NCBI GenBank assembly: GCA_002490775.1
Contig: DKUR01000038.1
Coordinates: forward strand, 1-15,497
Direction: 5' to 3'
Length of the DNA: 15,497 nucleotides
Source of the DNA: Lachnospiraceae bacterium UBA7199
Lineage (GTDB): Bacteria > Bacillota > Clostridia > Lachnospirales > Lachnospiraceae
Both the position numbers and the translations under genes were made by a program. Below the pieces are notes generated by a model, which was not told where the DNA came from, did no database searches, and saw only the letters and a program-made list of their open reading frames with translations. Shown here piece by piece: positions 7,401 through 11,391 of this stretch (positions are counted from its first letter, which is position 1; each line of letters opens with the position of its first letter).

Positions 7401-7719
7401 AGGGCTTTTTCTTTGCCTTTTGATTAAGTAAAAGGGCACGCTTCATATGATCATGCAGCGTAACCGTATTGCTTAAGGCTGTATAAACTTCCACATCATT
7501 GTCATGATAGTGCTCTAGCATTTCGTCAATTTCTGCCTGCATCCGCATACCCTCACGACTGTAGTTTTCTATATTTTTGTCGACTACTTTAAGCGTTCTT
7601 TGAAGGTACTGCTCTTCTGCATTTCTTGTTGTTTCAAACTTCTCCGCTGTATTATCTTCCATTTTTATACCCATCTGCGTGCTGCGGCGCGCATACAAAT
7701 CAATAGGTTGAATACGCAT
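4417..7719 (-). CDS. HelD-like superfamily 1 helicase fused to a GH31-type N-terminal domain
   Basis: The protein has 1100 residues. Residues 20-735 carry a HelD-like helicase: N-terminal coiled coil (30-70), the family's VDWRAP segment (about 141-146), Walker A GVAGSGKTT (240-248), Walker B VVIDEAQDF (514-522), GDVSQNIHFRYG (543-554), RKSYRNT (577-583), TKGLEFDAVLI (689-699) and YVAATRA (718-724). HelD proteins act on RNA polymerase to recycle stalled complexes. Residues 740-865 are a Lys/Ser-rich linker. Residues 870-1100 resemble the N-terminal beta-sandwich of GH31 glycosidases (ELCLQVDKKGGAIRFL, VLDLRGSARY, DKGYGIV, YYFIAGKQKDEILGAY), ending where the catalytic barrel would begin. No barrel or catalytic aspartates are present. 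Start at 7719 has AGGAAAGG upstream, within a hairpin; ATG 7662 is an alternative giving a native-looking HelD N-terminus. Confidence 0.88.
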   Translation of the reverse strand: MRIQPIDLYARRSTQMGIKMEDNTAEKFETTRNAEEQYLQRTLKVVDKNIENYSREGMRMQAEIDEMLEHYHDNDVEVYTALSNTVTLHDHMKRALLLNQKAKKKPYFGRIIFQDDALNKRESIYIGKGGIHKDATHFMVVDWRAPVAGAYYESNLGKCSYMAPGDVEMKIDLELKRTYEIENGRLLDYFDSEVIANDDLLTKYLAKNKQAVLNEIVATIQKEQNEIIRKSPYHNMIVQGVAGSGKTTVAMHRISFILYNYAQRFKPDDFYIVGSNRILLEYITGVLPDLDVYGVRQMTMEQLFVRLLYEDWDEKKYEIISTKQCGEQESIKGSRQWFEDLETYCRQLEKEAVPLQSVYLNPRQFVEGIRNGQTGVFDETGIGEPAPEDLICLLDKEAVEGYIRENPAVSIQNKINMLNERLRGKIKDEFLTRGLQYTEAERKAILKAYRGKYGGRTWKKSVFEMYQDFLVNQRAKGYLVSVPDKKFHVYDLAALAYLYKRVKETEVISEAHHVVIDEAQDFGMMAYLVLKFCIRECTYTIMGDVSQNIHFRYGLNDWEELKELFMKDGADSFSVLRKSYRNTVEISDFATNILRHGRFSVYPAQPIIRHGNPVFVKQVLEESVLIKEAAEVCRGWQKKGLETIAVICRNQETASKAARQMSEYIQVMETDPEKAVFGSGIMVLPVDYTKGLEFDAVLILNPTNQEYPEDDGHAKLLYVAATRALHELCVLHLGNVTELLSKAPVLDKEKKGFQDKIQKSISVQDKSNENGITPNSTEVSGAGTVKNIKPEAASRTVLKAKKPVARLADTGTKEKKPFLARKRALTIPTQRGKEHTLTDENHFQGSFDERNASVPGSGYEFGDMPVNEKLRVAGHGKMDLGILWIMKQKDGLYLQSRYGVLRISPIESGMVRITFAREGQILDKVHPGIAFQRVETRWMYKESASEVVIMTDELCLQVDKKGGAIRFLTRDKKLLFEERNKECRQFEKFAQGMAQARLFLNFQKGEKLYALNGQKEKVLDLRGSARYISSGGSEMKLPLVFSDKGYGIVPAAEGPVIFCDIPAYGTWLLMENAKQIDYYFIAGKQKDEILGAYLRLCEKP

Positions 7720-7732
7720 TTTTATTCAACCT
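7660..7732 (-). repeat. Copy B of the duplicated hairpin-plus-start-codon element
   Basis: On the minus strand a perfect 10-bp stem (AGGTTGAATA, 7732-7723; TATTCAACCT, 7714-7705) has an 8-base loop that contains the helicase ATG (7719-7717). The stem runs into a block (7712-7660) that is 44/53 identical to 2658-2710 on the plus strand. Here the block is translated as QPIDLYARRSTQMGIKM and ends at a second in-frame ATG (7662-7660), where the native HelD sequence appears to start. The GGAGGAAAGG ribosome site overlaps the upstream arm, so the hairpin could limit initiation at the first ATG. Confidence 0.75.
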
Positions 7733-7881
7733 TTCCTCCATTCCGAAGCGTTTTACGCTGTTTTGTAATCCAATTATTAGCTTAAGGGAATAGAGAAAAA
7801 ATTACTAGACTTTAATTTTACAATGTGATAAACTATATACTGAAATTCGGGCAAAATGCAGTATACAGCATGTCCGTCTTT

Positions 7882-7910
7882 TTGTCTTAAGAATTCAAAT
7901 ATTCTATTAT
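7882..7910 (+). promoter_or_regulatory. Promoter of the toxin mRNA
   Basis: TTGTCT (7882-7887) and TATTAT (7905-7910) are separated by exactly 17 bases, both near consensus. Transcription would start near 7917, leaving a structured leader of about 90 bases before the toxin gene. The stretch between the helicase start (7719) and this promoter holds only a small AGCGT/ACGCT hairpin (7747-7759) and no gene that I can see. I found no convincing promoter for the helicase there. Confidence 0.65.
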
Positions 7911-7953
7911 CTATTTTCTTAAATTAACCTTCCAATCAAAATATACTTACCTA

Positions 7954-7985
7954 GGGAACCGAAGGGGCGATATTCCTAGCCACCT
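7954..7985 (+). repeat. Toxin leader motif shared with the antisense RNA (copy 1)
   Basis: GGGAACCGAA (7954-7963), 11 bases, then CCTAGCCACCT (7975-7985). The same two-part motif, GAGAACCGAA and CCTAGTCACCT separated by 12 bases, occurs on the opposite strand at 8178-8146, inside the predicted antisense RNA. Nineteen of 21 motif bases agree and the spacing is nearly kept, so this is an inverted duplication. Confidence 0.65.
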
Positions 7986-8006
7986 ACTCACAGAGAAAGG
8001 AGCTAG
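7976..8006 (+). promoter_or_regulatory. Leader stem that masks the toxin ribosome-binding site
   Basis: CTAGC (7976-7980) pairs with GCTAG (8002-8006). After a small internal loop, CCT (7983-7985) pairs with AGG (7998-8000), which is the core of the AAAGGAG ribosome site. The loop is 12 bases. The toxin ATG at 8007 follows the stem immediately. Masking of the ribosome site by leader structure is common in type I toxin mRNAs; its use here is inferred from the pairing. Confidence 0.55.
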
Positions 8007-8096
8007 ATGCTTATGTACGTTACTTTTAATGACTTGTTTACATTTGTTATAATGCTAGTTGCGGTAATAACTCTTGTTTTAAAGCATAAAAAATAA
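8007..8096 (+). CDS. Putative holin-like type I toxin (29 aa)
   Basis: A 29-codon gene encoding one hydrophobic helix (FTFVIMLVAVITLVL) with a short polar N-terminus containing TFNDLF and a basic tail KHKK. This is the layout of the small holin-like toxins of Firmicutes (Hol_Tox / TxpA / BsrG / Fst-like), which insert in the membrane and harm the cell that makes them. AAAGGAG lies 4 bases before the ATG at 8007 and 10 bases before a second ATG at 8013; the second, giving MYVTFNDLF, is at least as likely. The gene has its own promoter (7882-7910), a structured leader and a terminator overlapping its stop. A convergent consensus promoter 100 bases downstream is expected to make the antisense RNA antitoxin. 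Confidence 0.75.
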   Translation: MLMYVTFNDLFTFVIMLVAVITLVLKHKK

Positions 8097-8131
8097 CGCC
8101 CTCACCCTCACAAAGTGTAGCGCTATTTTTT
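8088..8131. terminator. Bidirectional terminator shared by toxin mRNA and antisense RNA
   Basis: AAAAAATAACGC (8088-8099) pairs with GCGCTATTTTTT (8120-8131) with a single mismatch. An inner CAC/GTG stem closes an AAA loop. Each arm provides a run of six T on its own strand, so the hairpin can stop transcription both ways. The toxin stop codon lies inside the left arm. Confidence 0.75.
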
Positions 8132-8145
8132 AATTACATATACCG

Positions 8146-8178
8146 AGGTGACTAGGTGCATTCTAGCTTTCGGTTCTC
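8146..8178 (-). repeat. Toxin leader motif shared with the antisense RNA (copy 2)
   Basis: On the minus strand GAGAACCGAA (8178-8169) and CCTAGTCACCT (8156-8146) repeat the motif at 7954-7985 with two base changes and a spacer one base longer. It would form the 5' part of the antisense RNA. Confidence 0.65.
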
Positions 8179-8189
8179 TTGTTAAGCAT

Positions 8190-8219
8190 ATTATATACCA
8201 ATATACAAAAACCTGTCAA
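8190..8219 (-). promoter_or_regulatory. Consensus promoter for the antisense RNA
   Basis: On the minus strand a perfect TTGACA (8214-8219) and a perfect TATAAT (8190-8195) are separated by 18 bases. It is the best promoter match in the window and points away from any protein gene and into the 3' end of the toxin gene, as expected for an abundant antitoxin RNA. Confidence 0.75.
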
Positions 8220-8225
8220 ACAGAA

Positions 8226-8261
8226 AAACCGCCCCAGCGATATTTTTAACATGAATATCGC
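8226..8261 (-). terminator. Intrinsic terminator of the kinase-regulator operon
   Basis: A perfect 8-bp stem GCGATATT/AATATCGC (8237-8244 with 8254-8261) and a 9-base loop lie 21 bases beyond the kinase stop. On the minus strand a run of five T (8226-8230) follows 8 bases later. The gap makes it a weaker terminator than the others, but its position fits insulation of the antisense RNA promoter. Confidence 0.5.
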
Positions 8262-8282
8262 AACAGTTGATTCCTCAGCATT

Positions 8283-9596
8283 TCATCCCTTCAGCATTTC
8301 AGAAGATGGTTTTTCCACAGGCAGGTATAAAAACAAATTAAAACTTTGCGCCTCCCTTTTTATCTCCATACTTCCGCCATATTTTTTTACTGTTTTTTGA
8401 ATACTTTTCAATCCAAATCCATGATTCTCCGAATCTTTTTTCGTGGTTTGAGGAAGTCTAATCCTTCTTTCAACCTTTTCTTCGTTATATTCGTTCTTGC
8501 AGGCATTTTTTATATTAACTGCCAAAATTCCTTTTCCCAGCCTTGCTTCCAAATCAATTTCGCGTAAATGTTCGTCCAGTTTCATGCATGCTTCCACTGC
8601 ATTATCCAATGCATTGGCAAATATTGCACAGATATCAGCTTTTTCAAAAGGAAGCTCTTCTTCAATATCCAGCCTTGCCGAAAAACGAACTTTTCTTTGC
8701 TGCATCAAACTTTCCTTGTTTGTAAGCACTGCGTTTACCGTAGGATCGCCACACCAGGAAAATACCTGTGTAAGTGCGGAATTATCCAGCATTCCTTTGA
8801 TATACTCCTCTCTTTGCTGCTCTGGCAGTGCCAAAAGTGCTTGAAGATGATTGGCCAGATCATGTCTTAATCTTCGAATTTCAAATTGCTGCTGCTCCAT
8901 GCTTTCATAATACTTCTGATTCATAAGCACCAGTGTATTTTCCTGCTCCAGTCTCTGCTGCCTTTCCAAAACGATAAGCGCCCGTAACAGCCCTACAAAG
9001 GACAGCATCACCACCAAAAATAAAACTGAATCAGCTATTACAGTCCCTGAAATATCAGCATAAGGGCTTCTAAGCAAAATAACAGAAGATAAAATTGCCA
9101 GCGGCGTCAGCGTCAACATCAGCATCAGCCGCCAAAGAGGAGGAGAAAGTTCAAATTCTCCCTCTGGCCTGTGGAAGCGAATCATCAAGTACAGAAATAC
9201 CGCAAAGCTAAGTCTGCCCACAAGATACATATTGCCATAAAACTCATCTTTTCCATAGTAATGAGCCAAAAACGCCAGTCCATTATCATAAAAAGCATTA
9301 AACGCAAAAATCGAACTGGCAAGAATCAGCCCCATCGTAATCTTTTTAAGCAAACTTCCTTTACAGGTAATCCATATAATAAGCAGGAAAAAAACTATAC
9401 AGCATAATAAATTAACCAAGTCGCCTATGAAGATAATGGTAAAACTGGCTGCCCAGCACCCAATCAGGCAAAGCAGCCTGTACCACCATTTTTCTTTTAT
9501 ACGAACCAGGCAGGATAAAGTAAAATAAATAAAAGCTGCTGCCACCATCCCCAACACGCCAGAAGGAAGCTGTTTTATCCATTCCAAGATACTCAT
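8283..9596 (-). CDS. AgrC/VirS-like sensor histidine kinase (GHKL type)
   Basis: A 437-aa membrane kinase. Hydrophobic segments fill residues 12-140 and 154-208, giving about six or seven helices. Then come a linker helix rich in Gln/Glu, the phospho-acceptor box RRLRHDLANHLQ (H245, with the HDxxNH pattern of the AgrC branch), the N-box DICAIFANALDNAVEA (N328, N332) and the G-box NHGFGL (G393-L396). This is the GHKL/HATPase_c_5 class that senses peptides or other envelope signals and phosphorylates LytTR-type response regulators. Its ATG overlaps the regulator stop by 4 bases, so the two are translationally coupled. No autoinducer peptide gene was found beside it, so it more likely senses an external peptide handled by the divergent exporter. 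Confidence 0.92.
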   Translation of the reverse strand: MSILEWIKQLPSGVLGMVAAAFIYFTLSCLVRIKEKWWYRLLCLIGCWAASFTIIFIGDLVNLLCCIVFFLLIIWITCKGSLLKKITMGLILASSIFAFNAFYDNGLAFLAHYYGKDEFYGNMYLVGRLSFAVFLYLMIRFHRPEGEFELSPPLWRLMLMLTLTPLAILSSVILLRSPYADISGTVIADSVLFLVVMLSFVGLLRALIVLERQQRLEQENTLVLMNQKYYESMEQQQFEIRRLRHDLANHLQALLALPEQQREEYIKGMLDNSALTQVFSWCGDPTVNAVLTNKESLMQQRKVRFSARLDIEEELPFEKADICAIFANALDNAVEACMKLDEHLREIDLEARLGKGILAVNIKNACKNEYNEEKVERRIRLPQTTKKDSENHGFGLKSIQKTVKKYGGSMEIKREAQSFNLFLYLPVEKPSSEMLKG

Positions 9597-10321
9597 GACT
9601 TATCTCCTCCCAGCATGGCTTTCGCCAATCTGACTGTGGCTTCTTCTTTCATATTTCTGCTCATGGGAAGCGCCTGTCCATCCACGGCGATGCTGTCTCC
9701 TCCAATATGCACTACCTGCCGGGGGTTTACCAGATATCTTTGATGAATTCTCACAAAAGCGCCAGATAACTGCTCTTCCACCTCATCCAGCTTTCCATAG
9801 AAAGAATAAGCTTCCTTTCCTTCTTTCTCTTTAAGAACTACATTTACCTTCCTTTTGTTACTGTAGAAATAGGAAATATTTTCTAAGGGAATCCGATACG
9901 TCCCTTCTGGGTTTTTAAAGACAAAATTTTCATCTTTCTTATCAAATATTTTTTCCCGCACCCGTCCTAAAATTTCCGAAAGCCGCTCTATACCTGCCGG
10001 CTTAATCACATAATCAAGGGCATTAACCTTATATCCATCAAACACATAATCTGTATATCCTGTCACAAACACAATACAAATATCCTTATCAAACTCCCTG
10101 ATCTGCCCTGCTGCTTCCATTCCACTTATCCCTTTCATCTCCACATCAAGAAACAAAAGGTCAATCTCTCCAGGATGCTTTTCCAGCCAGCGCACCGCGC
10201 TCTCACCTGTAGAAAACTCATAAACAATCTGTTCCGCACCTTCCCTTAATACCTTTTCAAGCTGAAACCGCAGGGCTTCCCTTGCCTCAAGCTGATCATC
10301 ACATATTCCAATCCGAAGCAT
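9593..10321 (-). CDS. AgrA/LytR-type response regulator (receiver + LytTR)
   Basis: A 242-aa response regulator. The receiver domain (1-120) has the acidic pair D8/D9, phospho-acceptor D59 (LLFLDVEM), T87 (FVTGYTDY) and K107 (VIKPAG). The LytTR DNA-binding domain (about 138-238) has ISYFYSNKRKVNVVL, FVRIHQRYLVNPRQV and PMSRNMKEE. The frame is open for another 65 codons upstream, but that stretch reads as promoter DNA. MLRIGICDD at 10321 is the normal start and has GAGG just before it (short spacing). The gene is first in the operon with the kinase. It probably activates its own promoter and the divergent exporter through the boxes at 10449-10487. Confidence 0.93.
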   Translation of the reverse strand: MLRIGICDDQLEAREALRFQLEKVLREGAEQIVYEFSTGESAVRWLEKHPGEIDLLFLDVEMKGISGMEAAGQIREFDKDICIVFVTGYTDYVFDGYKVNALDYVIKPAGIERLSEILGRVREKIFDKKDENFVFKNPEGTYRIPLENISYFYSNKRKVNVVLKEKEGKEAYSFYGKLDEVEEQLSGAFVRIHQRYLVNPRQVVHIGGDSIAVDGQALPMSRNMKEEATVRLAKAMLGGDKS

Positions 10322-10397
10322 TTTCCTCACCACCTGTAAGTATATTTCCACGGGCAGTAGGTCAGAGATAAGCCCGCTTGTATTTGACTTATTTTGC

Positions 10398-10426
10398 ATT
10401 TTATCATTTTTTCTATCTGCAAACAA
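10398..10426 (-). promoter_or_regulatory. Promoter of the response regulator-kinase operon
   Basis: On the minus strand, TTGTTT (10421-10426) and TAAAAT (10398-10403) are separated by exactly 17 bases. Transcription would start near 10391, about 70 bases before the regulator ATG. The -35 is moderate, which would suit an activated promoter with the LytTR boxes just upstream. Confidence 0.55.
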
Positions 10427-10448
10427 TCCCACCCATTCCCCTGCACTG

Positions 10449-10487
10449 CTAAACATTACAAAATCTCCACCAAACTTTACAAACTTT
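10449..10487 (-). promoter_or_regulatory. Three LytTR-type binding boxes in the divergent promoter region
   Basis: Read on the minus strand, AAAGTTTGT (10487-10479) and AAAGTTTGG (10478-10470) fit the published LytTR/AgrA consensus [TA][AC][CA]GTTN[AG][TG] at every position. AATGTTTAG (10457-10449) fits at eight of nine. The second and third boxes are spaced by 12 bases, the spacing expected for a LytTR dimer. They lie 23 to 61 bases upstream of the -35 of the regulator operon and within the region shared with the exporter promoter. Confidence 0.6.
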
Positions 10488-10537
10488 TCACCATCTCTCC
10501 AAAGATTACATCTCACCTGCTAAAAATAACACCCTCA

Positions 10538-10566
10538 CATTTACCTTACCCAATTCCTGCTATACT
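10538..10566 (+). promoter_or_regulatory. Candidate promoter of the ABC exporter operon
   Basis: TATACT (10561-10566) is a good -10, but the hexamer 17 bases upstream (CATTTA, 10538-10543) is poor. Such a promoter would need an activator, which fits control by the neighbouring response regulator. No ideal LytTR pair sits directly beside it; the boxes at 10449-10487 are about 50-90 bases further upstream. Confidence 0.35.
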
Positions 10567-10604
10567 TACCTCAAGATAAACACTTAATCAAAGAGAGGTG
10601 CACT

Positions 10605-11390
10605 ATGTTATATGTAAAAAATCTTCACAAATCTTATCAAAGCGGAAACAAATCCTATTCCGTATTAAAAGGAATTAATTTATCTGTTGCAGACCAGGAG
10701 TTCGTTGCGGTAATGGGGCCCTCCGGTTCAGGAAAAAGCACCCTGCTTAACTGTATTTCCTGTTACATTCCTTTTGAGCAGGGAACCATTACCCTAGGAA
10801 ATAAGGAACTAAAGGGGCTTGACGAAAATGCCCTGGCTAAAGTGCGGAACGAAAAATTAGGATTTGTTTTTCAGGATTTTATGCTTCTTGACGGACTTAC
10901 TATTAGAGAAAATATTCTGGTTCCCAGAATCATTCAGGGCAAAGTAGATTTAAAAGCCGAGAAACTTGCGGACCAGCTTTTATCCCTTTTTGGTATTGAT
11001 CACATTGCCGGCAAATACCCAGCAGATGTTTCCGGGGGCGAACGCCAGAGAACTGCAGTAGCCAGAAGCCTGATCAACCAGCCGCTGCTTATTCTTGCAG
11101 ATGAGCCCACTGGAAATCTTGACAGCAAGTCCAGCCGGGCAGTCATAGAGTCCTTTGAAAACGCCAGAAACAAACTTGGTGCCTCCATCTTCATGGTAAC
11201 TCATGACAGCTTCGCCGCCTCCTTCTGCGACCGGGTGATTTTATTAAAAGATGGCACTGTATACAAAACATTAGAAGCGTCGCCTGGATGCCAGGAAGAA
11301 AAGCGGAGTGCGTTTCAGGACCGGCTCTTAGACGCCATCCGGGAAATGAGTAATATAAATTCTGATCAAACTGCAACAGGAGGAATATGA
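10605..11390 (+). CDS. BceA/LolD-like ABC transporter ATP-binding protein
   Basis: A 261-aa ATPase with all nucleotide-binding motifs: Walker A GPSGSGKST (38-46), Q-loop Q90, signature VSGGERQ (142-148), Walker B LLILADEP with D166/E167, D-loop GNLD and H-loop H200. It is slightly longer than the usual 225-255 residues because of a variable C-terminal tail. GAGAGGTG precedes the ATG by 4 bases. The permease gene begins 1 base after its stop, so they form one transporter. By homology to BceAB it would power removal or release of cell-wall-active peptides such as bacitracin-like antibiotics or lantibiotics; the actual substrate is unknown. Confidence 0.92.
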   Translation: MLYVKNLHKSYQSGNKSYSVLKGINLSVADQEFVAVMGPSGSGKSTLLNCISCYIPFEQGTITLGNKELKGLDENALAKVRNEKLGFVFQDFMLLDGLTIRENILVPRIIQGKVDLKAEKLADQLLSLFGIDHIAGKYPADVSGGERQRTAVARSLINQPLLILADEPTGNLDSKSSRAVIESFENARNKLGASIFMVTHDSFAASFCDRVILLKDGTVYKTLEASPGCQEEKRSAFQDRLLDAIREMSNINSDQTATGGI

Positions 11391-11391
11391 A

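Larger units (their letters stand above)
8088..8183 (-). ncRNA. Predicted antisense RNA antitoxin
   Basis: The promoter at 8190-8219 points left at the toxin gene. Transcription should start near 8183 and stop after the shared hairpin at about 8088, giving an RNA of roughly 95 bases. It overlaps the 3' end of the toxin mRNA across the terminator (about 44 bases), the layout of txpA/RatA, bsrG/SR4 and pAD1 par. It encodes no plausible protein. It carries GAGAACCGAA and CCTAGTCACCT, a copy of the toxin leader motif; the second part could pair with the toxin AGGAGCTAG ribosome site in trans. Boundaries are predicted only. Confidence 0.6.

Noticed and set aside
10322..10375. Possible third copy of the QPIDLYAR leader upstream of the response regulator (frame reads LLPVEIY before KM)
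   Set aside because: Only a few scattered bases agree and there is no preceding GTTGAA/TTCAAC hairpin; chance resemblance is more likely.
10322..10516. 65-codon N-terminal extension of the response regulator
   Set aside because: The receiver domain starts normally at MLRIGICDD. The extension covers the predicted promoter and LytTR boxes, and its sequence is not protein-like.
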